The notes under the pieces: model-generated
What the model was told of the DNA's origin: nothing
What the model saw: the letters and a program-made list of their open reading frames with translations, nothing else
The model's database searches: none
Program-made: the position numbers and the translations under genes
Assembly: GCA_036258315.1 (NCBI GenBank)
Contig: DATADX010000006.1
Coordinates: 1 to 43,455 of the forward strand
Source of the DNA: DASSYK01 sp036258315
Lineage (GTDB): Bacteria > Actinomycetota > Thermoleophilia > Solirubrobacterales > 70-9
Length of the DNA stretch: 43,455 nucleotides
Direction: 5' to 3'
Shown: positions 30,122 to 37,943 of the stretch, piece by piece
How positions within the stretch are numbered: position 1 is the first letter of the stretch
Layout: each line of letters begins with the position of its first letter

Positions 30122-30957
30122 TAGCGCCTTCCGTTACCCGCGTGGGAGTTCGCGGCGCTGACGAACGCCTTGAACAGCTCGAGCTGGCCGTCGACGGCAG
30201 ATAGGCACTCTGCATGCCACTGTACGCCGATCATGAACTCGTCGCGGTCGATCGCCTCGACCGCCTCGATCACTCCGTCGGGCGACCATGCGACCGGGCG
30301 CAGGCCCTCGCCGAGCTCGTCGAGCGCCTGGTGGTGGAAGGAGTTGACGTCGATCGAGGTCGTGCCGACGATCTCGGCGAGCCGGCTGCCCGGCTCGATC
30401 CGCACCGGATGGGTGAGCCTGTCGGCGGCGGCGTCCTGGCGGTGGAGGATCTCACCCTCGCCGAGATGCTGGAGCAGCGTGCCGCCGCGCGAGACGTTCA
30501 GGGCCTGCATGCCCCGGCAGATCGCGAGCACCGGCAGGTCGCGGACGTCGGCGCCGCGCGCGACGGCGAGCTCGACGAAGTCGAGCTCCGGCCAGGTCGG
30601 GCCGAGCTCGGGATCGGCCTTCGCGGCATACGTCTTCGGGTCGAGGTCGGGCCCGCCCGACAGGCAGAGCCCGGAGACGTGGTCCAACAGCGGGTTGATC
30701 GAGTCGGCGCCCAGCGGCGGCAGCACCACGGGGACCGCTCCCGCGCGCTCCAGCGTGCGCATGTAGGTCAATCCCAGCGCCATCTCGTGGCGCGGCGGCT
30801 CCCCCTCCTTGATGGGGCGGACGTCCTCGGCGCTCCGCACCTCCGAGGTGGTGACGCCTACCAGCGGCTTCGCAGGGATGGCCTCGCGCGCGGCTCGCCA
30901 GCGACCGCGCGAGCGTTGGGTTCCGCGGGTCAGCAACGTGCCCCTCGAGGCGAGCAT
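30121..30957 (-). CDS. class I glutamine amidotransferase-like hydrolase, peptidase C26 family
   Basis: A 278-residue enzyme of the gamma-glutamyl hydrolase type (PuuD-like). The nucleophile is Cys147 in AICRGMQALNV, with His248 and Glu250 in GVQWHAE completing the triad, and SGGPDLDP forms the oxyanion-side loop. The C26 group hydrolyses gamma-glutamyl amides such as gamma-glutamyl-GABA. Next to a GCS2 ligase it could trim or recycle a gamma-glutamyl product, or supply ammonia. ATG 30957 has TAGATT six bases upstream. The first 28 residues are basic and outside the domain; a later start would remove them. It is divergent from tmRNA. Confidence 0.87.
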   Translation of the reverse strand: MLASRGTLLTRGTQRSRGRWRAAREAIPAKPLVGVTTSEVRSAEDVRPIKEGEPPRHEMALGLTYMRTLERAGAVPVVLPPLGADSINPLLDHVSGLCLSGGPDLDPKTYAAKADPELGPTWPELDFVELAVARGADVRDLPVLAICRGMQALNVSRGGTLLQHLGEGEILHRQDAAADRLTHPVRIEPGSRLAEIVGTTSIDVNSFHHQALDELGEGLRPVAWSPDGVIEAVEAIDRDEFMIGVQWHAECLSAVDGQLELFKAFVSAANSHAGNGRR

Positions 30958-30963
30958 CCCGGC

Positions 30964-30969
30964 AATCTA
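30964..30969 (-). promoter_or_regulatory. -10 box TAGATT of the amidotransferase-ligase operon
   Basis: On the minus strand TAGATT ends six bases before ATG 30957, the leaderless arrangement. It lies in the 110-base gap shared with the ssrA promoter. Confidence 0.45.
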
Positions 30970-31056
30970 GGTCCCACGACCGGCATTCTCATGGTCCGGG
31001 TGGCCAGATTTCCTGCGCTTTCCCTGTCCACGCTGTCGAGGCGGGCTACCATGCAT

Positions 31057-31062
31057 TTACAT
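31057..31062 (+). promoter_or_regulatory. possible -10 box of ssrA (TTACAT)
   Basis: TTACAT ends five bases before the mature tmRNA 5' end, as expected if transcription starts at or near it. TACCAT (31047-31052) is an alternative if a precursor is trimmed. The region is locally AT-rich. No good -35 is visible. Confidence 0.35.
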
Positions 31063-31067
31063 AGCAC

Positions 31068-31428
31068 GGGGGCGAAATTGGCTTCGATTTGGTCATTCGT
31101 GCGTTCAGTTGCAGGTCGAGGTTCCCGGAGGCCTCGTTAAACACCGGGACCAACCAATACGTGCGGACCATGAGTTCGCCCTTGCGGCTTAGCTAGTACC
31201 TAAGTAGCAAGAGTCGGCTCTCCCTCGCCCGAGGGGAGGGGCAACGGCTTCAGAATCGGGCTCACCCGGGCGGCCCGTCCCGACCGCCAGGGGAAATCAA
31301 AGGGACTTGGCTCCGAGGGATCTCCCGCCGGCAGCGGAACCCGCGGAGCGAGACCAAAGCGCCGGCTATGCCTGTAGACGCTGACCGTTTCGTGACCGAA
31401 CACCCGAGTTCGAATCTCGGCGCCTCCA
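31068..31428 (+). ncRNA. ssrA: tmRNA (SsrA), one-piece, tag ADHEFALAA
   Basis: The RNA rescues stalled ribosomes by acting first as tRNA-Ala and then as a short mRNA. The 5' end GGGGGCG (31068-31074) pairs with CGCCTCC (31421-31427) to form the acceptor stem, with discriminator A at 31428. The T arm CCGAG-TTCGAAT-CTCGG lies just before it. The message part follows GGCCTCGTTAAAC, as in E. coli. The resume codon GCG is at 31163-31165 and reads Ala-Asp-His-Glu-Phe-Ala-Leu-Ala-Ala to TAG 31190-31192, ending in the protease signal ALAA. CCA is not encoded and must be added. It is about 361 nt long and not of the circularly permuted type. Confidence 0.95.
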
Positions 31429-31435
31429 TCTCCAC

Positions 31436-31463
31436 CGGGCTCAGCTCCCACCACCTGAGCCCG
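31436..31463 (+). terminator. hairpin downstream of tmRNA
   Basis: CGGGCTCAG (31436-31444) and CTGAGCCCG (31455-31463) form a perfect nine-pair stem with a ten-base loop, starting eight bases after the tmRNA end. There is no T run, so this would be a U-less terminator or a 3' processing stop. Confidence 0.6.
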
Positions 31464-31536
31464 TAGAGCGCGACTCCCTCGTCGCGTGGTCGAAGAGTCG
31501 CGAAGCCGCCCAGGCTAGGCGCGAGAATCCCGGCCG

Positions 31537-32190
31537 ATGCCAGTCGAAGCGGTCGCATTCGACCTCGACGGGGTCCTGGTCGACTCCGAGCAGGTCTGGG
31601 ACGAGGTCCGCCGTGAGTACGTGCCCGAGCACGGCGGGCGCTGGCGTGAAGAGGCGACCAGGGCGATGATGGGGATGAGCTCGCTCGAGTGGTCTCGATA
31701 TTTGGCCGAGGAGCTCGGCGTCCACGTACCGCTCGAGCGGATCTCGCGGGAGGTGGCGACTAGGGTCGCCGAGCGCTACCGGGAGCGGCTGCCGCTCCTC
31801 CCGGGCGCCCGGGAGGCGGTCGAGCGGACCGCCGCTCGCTGGCCGCTGGCGCTCGCGACCTCCTCGAATCGAGGGGTGATCGACCTCGTGCTCGAGGTCT
31901 CCGGGCTCGGGCCGTTCTTCGCGGCCACCGTCTCCTCCGAGGAGGTCGCCCGCGGCAAGCCGGCACCGGACGTCTATCTCGAGGCCGCCCGCCGCCTCTC
32001 CGTCGATCCCGAACGCTGCGCCGCGATCGAGGACTCCCAGAACGGGATCCGCTCGGCGGCGGCCGCAGGGATGACGGTGATCGCGGTTCCGAACGAGCAC
32101 TTCCCGCCGGACGCGGAGTCGCTCGCGATGGCGGCCATCGTGCTGCCGTCGATCGAGGCGCTCACCGTTAAGGTGATCGAGGAATACTGA
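31537..32190 (+). CDS. HAD-superfamily hydrolase, beta-phosphoglucomutase-like
   Basis: A 217-residue HAD enzyme with the aspartyl nucleophile in AFDLDGVLVDSE (Asp9, Asp11), motif II serine in LATSSN, motif III lysine in GKPAPDVY and motif IV in IEDSQNGIRSAAAAGM. The helical cap between about residues 15 and 85 is the C1 type found in beta-phosphoglucomutases and small phosphatases. GKPAPDVYLEAA is characteristic of this group. The substrate is probably a sugar phosphate or other small phosphoester, not resolvable here. The gene begins 108 bases after tmRNA and ends four bases before the oxidoreductase start. Confidence 0.87.
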   Translation: MPVEAVAFDLDGVLVDSEQVWDEVRREYVPEHGGRWREEATRAMMGMSSLEWSRYLAEELGVHVPLERISREVATRVAERYRERLPLLPGAREAVERTAARWPLALATSSNRGVIDLVLEVSGLGPFFAATVSSEEVARGKPAPDVYLEAARRLSVDPERCAAIEDSQNGIRSAAAAGMTVIAVPNEHFPPDAESLAMAAIVLPSIEALTVKVIEEY

Positions 32191-32194
32191 GCCG

Positions 32195-33136
32195 ATGCAG
32201 GCGGTGGTCGCGCGCGAGCATGGAGGGCCCGAGGTGCTCGAGCTGCGCGAGGTCGAGCGCCCGGGGCCATATCCGACCGAGGTGCTGGTCCGGGTCGCAG
32301 CGGCCGGGATCAACCCTGTCGACTGGAAGACCCGCTCGGCGCCGTATCTGCCCGCGATCCAGCGCGATCCGCCGCTGATCCTCGGCTGGGACGTGGCCGG
32401 CACGGTCGAGGAGGTCGGCTACGGCGTCACCAGGTTCGCCCCCGGCGACCGGGTCTTCGGGATGCCCTGGTTCCCCCGGCTCGCGCGCGCCTATGCCGAG
32501 TACGTCACCGCCCCTTCGCGCCAATTCGCGTCCACACCCGAATCGCTCGACGACGTCCACGCGGGCGCCCTGCCGCTCGCGGGCCTGACCGCCCGGCAGT
32601 CGCTGGTCGACACAGCCGGGGTTGGGGAGGGCGACCGCGTCCTGATCCACGCCGCCGCAGGCGGGGTGGGGCACCTCGCCGTCCAGATCGCCAAGGCCCG
32701 CGGCGCCTACGTGATCGGTACGGCCCGGGCCGAGAAGCACGAGTTCCTCCGCGGCCTGGGCGTCGACGAGGCGGTCGACTACGCGGCGCGCCCCTTCGAC
32801 GAGATCGTCTCCGACGTCGACGTCGTCGTCGATCTCGTCGGGGGCGACGACTACGGGCTGCGCTCGCTGCGCACCCTGCGCGAGGGCGGCCTCCTGATCG
32901 AGGTCCCCTCCGGCGCGAGCGAGGCGGTGTTCGCCGCGGGGGCCGCGCAATCGAAGCGGGTGACCGGGATCCTGGTCGAGCCCGACTACGCCGGGCTCGA
33001 GGCCCTCGCCTCGCTCGCCGACTCCGGCCGCCTCGAGGTCGCGGTCGAAGCGACGTTCCCGCTGGCCCGTGCGGCCGATGCCCACGCCCAGCTCGAGTCC
33101 GGCAGGGCGCGCGGGAAGCTCGTCCTGATCGTCTAG
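32195..33136 (+). CDS. NADP-dependent zinc-free MDR oxidoreductase (quinone-oxidoreductase-like)
   Basis: A 313-residue medium-chain reductase. The N-terminal GroES-like domain has INPVDWKTR and GWDVAGTVEEVG, then GDRVFGM. The Rossmann domain has the nucleotide loop HAAAGGVGHLAVQIAKARG. The zinc ligands of alcohol dehydrogenases are absent, so hydride transfer from NADPH to a quinone or enone is expected. The C-terminal AHAQLESGRARGKLVLIV is typical. It follows the HAD gene by four bases, so the two are likely one transcript. The physiological substrate is unknown. Confidence 0.88.
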   Translation: MQAVVAREHGGPEVLELREVERPGPYPTEVLVRVAAAGINPVDWKTRSAPYLPAIQRDPPLILGWDVAGTVEEVGYGVTRFAPGDRVFGMPWFPRLARAYAEYVTAPSRQFASTPESLDDVHAGALPLAGLTARQSLVDTAGVGEGDRVLIHAAAGGVGHLAVQIAKARGAYVIGTARAEKHEFLRGLGVDEAVDYAARPFDEIVSDVDVVVDLVGGDDYGLRSLRTLREGGLLIEVPSGASEAVFAAGAAQSKRVTGILVEPDYAGLEALASLADSGRLEVAVEATFPLARAADAHAQLESGRARGKLVLIV

Positions 33137-33168
33137 CCTCGCGCCCAGGCGAACATGGAGGTTTCCCC

Positions 33169-34563
33169 GTGAGCGAGCTTCTGGATGCCGCAGCTGAGCA
33201 CGCGGCGAGCTATCTCGACTCGGTGCCGGAGCGGCCGGTCCGACCCGAGCTCGATCCCGCCGCCGCGCGCGAGGTGCTCCACTCGACCCTGCCCGACTCG
33301 CCCCTCGATCCGCGGCAGGTGCTCGACGAGCTGGTCGCGGATTCGGACCCCGGGATCACCGCGATGGGCTCACCCCGCTTCTTCGGTTTCGTGATCGGGG
33401 GAGCGCTGCCGGTCGCGATCGCCGCCGACTGGATGGCGAGCGCGTGGGACCAGAACGCCGGGCTCGCGAGCCCGACTCCCGCCATCGCCGCGATCGAGGA
33501 GATCACCGGCGGCTGGCTGATAGACCTGCTCGGCCTTCCGGAGGGGTCCTCGTTCGCCCTCGTCACCGGCTGCCAGATGGCCCACTTCACGGCTCTCGCG
33601 GCGGCCCGCCACCGCGTCCTCGCCGAGGCGGGCTGGGACGTCGAGCGTGACGGCCTGAGCGGCGCCCCGAAGCTGCGCGTGCTCGTCGGCGAGGAGCGCC
33701 ATGTCACCGTCGACCGGGCGCTCCGGCTGCTTGGAATCGGCGTCGCCGGCGTCGAACCCGTCGAGAGCGACGCCCGCGGCGCGATGCGGACGGATGCGCT
33801 CGCGGACCGGCTCCGCGGCGAGCGCGGCCCGACGATCGTCTGCGCGCAGGCGGGGAACGTCAACACCGGGGCGGTCGACCCTCTCGATGAGGTCTGCGAC
33901 GCCGCCCGCGAGGCTGGCGCCTGGGTGCACGTCGATGGCGCCTTCGGCCTCTGGGCGCATACGAGCCCGACCCACCGCGAGCTCCTGCGCGGCCACGACC
34001 GCGCCGACTCGTGGGCGACGGACGGGCACAAGTGGCTGAACGTCCCCTACGACTGCGGAATGGCCTTCGTCGCCGATGCGGATGCGCACCGAGGCGCGAT
34101 GGCGGTGACTGCGAGCTACCTGCAGCAGGGGGAGCCGGTCCGCGAGCCGATCGACTGGACCCCCGAGTTCTCGCGTCGCGCGCGTTCGCTGCCGGTCTAC
34201 GCCGCACTGCGCTCTCTCGGGCGGAGTGGCGTCGCCGAGCTCACCGACCGTCTCTGCGCATGCGCGGACCGATTCGCGCGGCTGCTCGGCGAGCGGGACG
34301 GCTTCGAGGTTCTCGCCCACGGCCTCAACCAGGTGCTCGTCTCGCCGCGCGGCGACGGCGAGCTCACCGATCGGGTCGTGGCCGAGATCCAGCAGGACGG
34401 CGCCTGCTGGATGAGCGCGACGACCTGGCGCGGACGGCGCTGCATCCGGATCTCGGTATGCAGCTGGCAGACGACGGTCGAGGACGTGGACCACTCGGTG
34501 GAGGCGGTGGCCCGGGCGTATGACCGTGCCCTCCGCACCTCGGTCGGTGGTCGGGCCGGCTAG
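33169..34563 (+). CDS. pyridoxal-phosphate-dependent group II decarboxylase family protein
   Basis: A 464-residue fold-type I PLP enzyme. The Schiff-base lysine is Lys288 in SWATDGHKWLNVPYD, the pyridine-nitrogen aspartate Asp256 is in AWVHVDGAFG, and the ring-stacking region is FALVTGCQMAHFTAL. Overall it matches aromatic-amino-acid/glutamate-type decarboxylases (COG0076), but some relatives are aldehyde synthases, so the amino acid and product are not assigned. The GTG at 33169 has GGAGG seven bases upstream, one of the few clear ribosome sites here. Its TAG shares CTAG with the convergent VOC gene. Confidence 0.87.
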   Translation: MSELLDAAAEHAASYLDSVPERPVRPELDPAAAREVLHSTLPDSPLDPRQVLDELVADSDPGITAMGSPRFFGFVIGGALPVAIAADWMASAWDQNAGLASPTPAIAAIEEITGGWLIDLLGLPEGSSFALVTGCQMAHFTALAAARHRVLAEAGWDVERDGLSGAPKLRVLVGEERHVTVDRALRLLGIGVAGVEPVESDARGAMRTDALADRLRGERGPTIVCAQAGNVNTGAVDPLDEVCDAAREAGAWVHVDGAFGLWAHTSPTHRELLRGHDRADSWATDGHKWLNVPYDCGMAFVADADAHRGAMAVTASYLQQGEPVREPIDWTPEFSRRARSLPVYAALRSLGRSGVAELTDRLCACADRFARLLGERDGFEVLAHGLNQVLVSPRGDGELTDRVVAEIQQDGACWMSATTWRGRRCIRISVCSWQTTVEDVDHSVEAVARAYDRALRTSVGGRAG

Positions 34564-34931
34564 TCCCTCGGCGGGATCGCCTGCAGCGCCCAGCCGTTGC
34601 CGTCCGGGTCGCTGAAGTAGACGAAGTCGCCCCAGGGCATCTTCTCGACATCGCTCACCTCGACGCCGCGCCGGGCGAGCTCGGCGCGGGCGGCCTCGGC
34701 ATCGTCCACCACGATCTGCAGCCCCTGCATCGAGCCGGGCTCCATGTCGCTGATCCCGTCCCCGATCGCGATCGAGCAGGCTGAGCCGGGAGGGGTGAGC
34801 TGGATGAAGCGTAGATCGTCGCTGACTGCGTGGTCGTGGTCGGCGTTGAAGCCGGCCTGCTCGACGTAGAACTGTTTGGCGCGATCGGCATCCGAGACCG
34901 GGACCGCGATCAACTCGATCCTGTAGTCCAT
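34560..34931 (-). CDS. VOC-superfamily (glyoxalase-like) protein
   Basis: A 123-residue vicinal-oxygen-chelate protein made of two beta-alpha-beta-beta-beta modules. It shows the typical opening IELIAVPVSDADRAKQFYVEQAGF and the close DFVYFSDPDGNGWALQAIPP. Candidate metal ligands are few at the start and a Glu or His is not obvious at every position, so it may be a binding protein and not an enzyme. TAGACT ends nine bases before ATG 34931 on the minus strand. It converges with the decarboxylase, the stops overlapping in CTAG. Confidence 0.82.
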   Translation of the reverse strand: MDYRIELIAVPVSDADRAKQFYVEQAGFNADHDHAVSDDLRFIQLTPPGSACSIAIGDGISDMEPGSMQGLQIVVDDAEAARAELARRGVEVSDVEKMPWGDFVYFSDPDGNGWALQAIPPRD

Positions 34932-35020
34932 CGCGGCGCGAGTCTAACGAGGATCAGTTTCCGTGCCCTCTCCGGTCTCCTCCAGGGACCGCACGCCGCC
35001 GGCTGGGCCGATGGTCCTGT

Positions 35021-36235
35021 TCAGCGCTCAGGGCCAGGGCCCGAGCTCGGCCCTGGGATCTCGGTCTCGAGCCCGTGCCGGAGCCGGTACCGCCTGTCGT
35101 CGTAGCGACTGGTCTCGACCGCGATCATCGCCCAGAGCAGGACGTTGATCACGACGAGCGTCACGAGCCCCGACACCTCAAGCGCGAGAGGCCACAGCGC
35201 GATCAAGACCACCGCGACCGCGAGCCGGTTCACGTTCACCGTCCGCGCGTTCCGCAGCCGCAGGGCCACGTGAGCGAGCAGGTAGAGGGCGACCCCGCCG
35301 AGCAGAGCGAAGGCGGGGACGGTGTGGAGAGGCTCGTCGGTGTGGGCGAGCACCTCCTCGAGCCCGAAGGCGGCGAGGATGATCCCGGCGACCATCGGAA
35401 AATGAAGGTAGGAGTAGGAGTCGCGGGCGAGGATGTTGCGCTCCCGCCCCTCTGGCGCGCGCAGCAGGCGCGCCCGAGTGACGAGTGCGACGACGTCGAA
35501 GTTGATCCACCAGATCGCCGAGCTGAGCCCGATCCCGAGGATCGCCGCGGCGATCACGCCGGCGCTGAGCCCGACCTCGGCCCCGACTCCCAGCGCGACG
35601 ATCGACTCGCCGAGCGCGAGGATGATGACCAGGTTGTGGCGCTCGGCGAAATGGCCCGGGACGAGCCTCCAGCCCGCCTGGCCGAATAGGAGCGGCGCGC
35701 CGAGGTCGAGGACGATCGCGAGCACCCAGATCGCTCCCTGGGCTGCACCGTCGAATGCCGACGCGGCGAGCAGCAGCGCGGTCACGATCACGACTTGGGG
35801 AGCCAGCACGATCAGCACGGAGCGCCGCAGGCCGGGGTCGTCGCGGCTGGCGAGGAGGAACAGGAGCATCTGGCCGGCGCGGACGAGCCCGTAGGCGATC
35901 GCGAACGCGACCGCGCGGTCCCCGAATGCCTCGGGGACGCAGAGTGCGACGATCAGCAGCGCCGCCATCGCTCCGAACATCGCGAACCGGACCAGCCCTT
36001 CCTCGGGCTCAACGACGCTGGTCAGCCACGCGTACCCGACCCACGCCCACCAGAGCAGCGCGAGCACCAGCATCCCGCGCGCGATTCCCTCCCAGGTCGG
36101 CTCGTGGACCATCAGCGCCGTGCACTGGGTGAACCCGAGCACGAAGACGAGGTCGAAGTAGAGCTCGAGAGGCGTCACCGTGTCGAGCCGGCGGAACTCG
36201 GGGGAGAGGCGGCGGCTGTGGATCACGGAGGGCAC
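35021..36235 (-). CDS. low-temperature-requirement A (LtrA) family membrane protein
   Basis: A 404-residue integral membrane protein with about ten to twelve helices. Diagnostic LtrA segments are TPLELYFDLVFVLGFTQ near the N-terminus, ERHNLVIILALGESIVALG in the middle, and IWWINFD and RDSYSYLHFPMVAGIIL later. LtrA was named from Listeria growth at low temperature, but its biochemical role is unknown. GTG 36235 is chosen because GATACT, a good -10, ends six bases upstream and because the frame above it belongs to the ABC permease on the same strand in another frame. It ends in a Pro/Gly-rich tail. Confidence 0.86.
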   Translation of the reverse strand: MPSVIHSRRLSPEFRRLDTVTPLELYFDLVFVLGFTQCTALMVHEPTWEGIARGMLVLALLWWAWVGYAWLTSVVEPEEGLVRFAMFGAMAALLIVALCVPEAFGDRAVAFAIAYGLVRAGQMLLFLLASRDDPGLRRSVLIVLAPQVVIVTALLLAASAFDGAAQGAIWVLAIVLDLGAPLLFGQAGWRLVPGHFAERHNLVIILALGESIVALGVGAEVGLSAGVIAAAILGIGLSSAIWWINFDVVALVTRARLLRAPEGRERNILARDSYSYLHFPMVAGIILAAFGLEEVLAHTDEPLHTVPAFALLGGVALYLLAHVALRLRNARTVNVNRLAVAVVLIALWPLALEVSGLVTLVVINVLLWAMIAVETSRYDDRRYRLRHGLETEIPGPSSGPGPER

Positions 36236-36241
36236 CGCCGC

Positions 36242-36247
36242 AGTATC
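36242..36247 (-). promoter_or_regulatory. -10 box GATACT of the LtrA gene
   Basis: On the minus strand GATACT matches TATAAT at four of six positions and ends six bases before GTG 36235. It lies in the 38-base gap after the ABC permease stop. Confidence 0.42.
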
Positions 36248-36273
36248 GCCGCGGCCGGTTGGGGGTGCGACTG

Positions 36274-37065
36274 CTACGGCTTCAGCTTTCGCCCGCTCGT
36301 GAACAGGTACTGCGCCCAGGCGTAGAGGGCGAGCGCCATCGCGGCGAGGACGGCGAAGGAGATCGCGGCGCCGACGTCGGAGGTGCCGAGGAAGCCGTAG
36401 CGGACGGCGTCGACGACGTAGAAGAGCGGGTTGGCGTGGGAGATCTCCTCCCAGGGGCTGCCGAGGCGGTCGACGGAGTAGAAGACACCGCCGAGGAACG
36501 TGAGGGGGAGGATCACGATGTTGTTGATGAAGCTGGTGTGGTCGAAGGACTCGGCGTAGATGCCGACGATCGTGCCGAGGGAGCCGAAGCCGGTGACGAG
36601 GAGCAGCAGGGCGACGAGCAGGAGGAGCGGGTGCTCGACCGGAGCGCCGGTGATCGGGGCGGCGAGGGCGGCGAGCGCACCGCCGATCAGCAGCGCCCGG
36701 AAGGCGCCGCCGACGAGATAGCCGAGGTTCATCTGCCAGGCGTGCATCGGGGCGGCGAGGACGTCGTCTATGAATCGGTCGGAGCGGCCCTGAAAGATCG
36801 TCGAGGCGTTGTTGGAGTAGGCGGCCTGGGCCATCGCCATCGCGACCAGGCCTGGGACGATGAAGATCTCGTAGTCGAAGCCGTCGATCTGGTTGATGCG
36901 GCCGCCGAGGGAGAGGCCGAAGACGACGATGAACAGGAGTGACGAGACGACGGGGGCGAGGGTGGTCTGCGTCCAGAGCCTGATGACGCGATGGCATTCG
37001 CGACGGCAGAGCCAGTAGAAGCCGCGCCACGGGTGCGCCTGCGCGGTGATCGGCCCGGCGGTCAC
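36274..37065 (-). CDS. ABC-2-type transporter permease
   Basis: A 263-residue membrane subunit with six helices of the ABC-2 export type. It has PVVSSLLFIVVFGLSLG at the first helix, then FIVPGLVAMAMAQAAYSNNA and the family segment FIDDVLAAPMHAWQMNLGYLVGGA, ending LPLTFLGGVFYSVDRLGSPWEEISHANPL split over the last helices. It pairs with the ATPase gene just upstream (28-base gap). The GTG at 37065 has GGAGG six bases before it. Exporters of this group handle drugs, polysaccharides or lipids (the NodJ/DrrB type); no substrate can be named. Confidence 0.9.
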   Translation of the reverse strand: MTAGPITAQAHPWRGFYWLCRRECHRVIRLWTQTTLAPVVSSLLFIVVFGLSLGGRINQIDGFDYEIFIVPGLVAMAMAQAAYSNNASTIFQGRSDRFIDDVLAAPMHAWQMNLGYLVGGAFRALLIGGALAALAAPITGAPVEHPLLLLVALLLLVTGFGSLGTIVGIYAESFDHTSFINNIVILPLTFLGGVFYSVDRLGSPWEEISHANPLFYVVDAVRYGFLGTSDVGAAISFAVLAAMALALYAWAQYLFTSGRKLKP

Positions 37066-37093
37066 GCGACCTCCTTCAGGCTATGGAGGCCGC

Positions 37094-37852
37094 TCACGCG
37101 ACCTCCTCCGCAAGGCGGCCCGAGGCGACGGTCTTCAGATAGACCTGCTCGAGGCTGGCGGCGTCGTAGCGCTCCTTGAGCCCGTCAGCGGTGTCGCGGG
37201 CGATGATCCGGCCGCCGCCGATCAGCGCGATCTCCTCGCAGAGGACCTCCGCCTCCTCGAGGTAGTGGGTTGTGAGCAGGATCGTCGTTCCCTGCTCGTG
37301 CAGGCGGCAGATGTAGCGCCAGAGCTCGTGACGCAGCTCGACGTCGACGCCCGCCGTCGGCTCGTCGAGGATCACGAGGCGGGGCTCGTGCAGAAGGGCG
37401 CGGGCGAGGAGGAGGCGGCGTCGCATCCCGCCCGACAGCTTCGGGGCGCGGACCTCGCGCTTGGCGCGCAGGTCGAACACGTCGATCATCTGCTCGGCGC
37501 GCCCCTCGGCCTCGTGGCGCTCCATCCCGAAGTAGCCGCCGTGATAGAGGAGCGTCTCGTAGACGGTCAGGAAGCGGTCGAGGTTGGGCTCCTGCTCGGC
37601 GACGCCGACGAGCCGGCGCGCCTCGAGGCAGTCGGCCGGGTGGCCGAACACGCGCAGCTCGCCCGCGCTGGGCCGGACCAAGTTGCAGACCGCGCTGATC
37701 AGGGTCGTCTTGCCGGCGCCGTTGGGGCCGAGCAGGCCGAAGAACCTGCCCGCGGGGACGTCGAGGTCCAACGCGTCGAGCGCCAAGGTGCCGTCGTCGT
37801 AGCGCTTCGACAGCGAGCGCAGCTCGAGGGCCTGATTGGTCGGTCGTTGCAT
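37094..37852 (-). CDS. ABC transporter ATP-binding protein (ABC-2 exporter)
   Basis: A 252-residue ATPase of the NodI/DrrA type. Walker A is GPNGAGKTT, the signature KLSGGMRRRL, Walker B LVILDEPTAGVD and the switch histidine in LLTTHYLEEAE. The C-terminal YDAASLEQVYLKTVASG is the usual link for ABC-2 exporters. Its ATG lies at one arm of a perfect nine-base inverted repeat, and a -10-like CATGAT ends six bases upstream inside that repeat. A regulator could therefore bind over the promoter. It is divergent from the PAS-EAL gene with 91 bases between starts. No regulator gene is adjacent. Confidence 0.92.
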   Translation of the reverse strand: MQRPTNQALELRSLSKRYDDGTLALDALDLDVPAGRFFGLLGPNGAGKTTLISAVCNLVRPSAGELRVFGHPADCLEARRLVGVAEQEPNLDRFLTVYETLLYHGGYFGMERHEAEGRAEQMIDVFDLRAKREVRAPKLSGGMRRRLLLARALLHEPRLVILDEPTAGVDVELRHELWRYICRLHEQGTTILLTTHYLEEAEVLCEEIALIGGGRIIARDTADGLKERYDAASLEQVYLKTVASGRLAEEVA

Positions 37853-37875
37853 CGCCCAATCATGGCGATTGGGCG
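37853..37875 (-). promoter_or_regulatory. 9-bp inverted repeat over the ABC exporter promoter
   Basis: CGCCCAATC (37853-37861) and GATTGGGCG (37867-37875) are perfect inverted copies around five bases. They start right next to ATG 37852 and contain CATGAT (37859-37864). It could be a repressor operator, or a stem if transcribed from further up. Confidence 0.5.
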
Positions 37876-37943
37876 CGCTCCGCTATAGAGTCCGCGCCGC
37901 GACGGGACTGACCACGTCTACGAACCGGGGGACATCGATCCAG

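Noticed and set aside
31099..31558. Small open frames in and around the tmRNA
   Set aside because: The region folds as tmRNA and its flanks; the only credible reading frame is the nine-codon tag.
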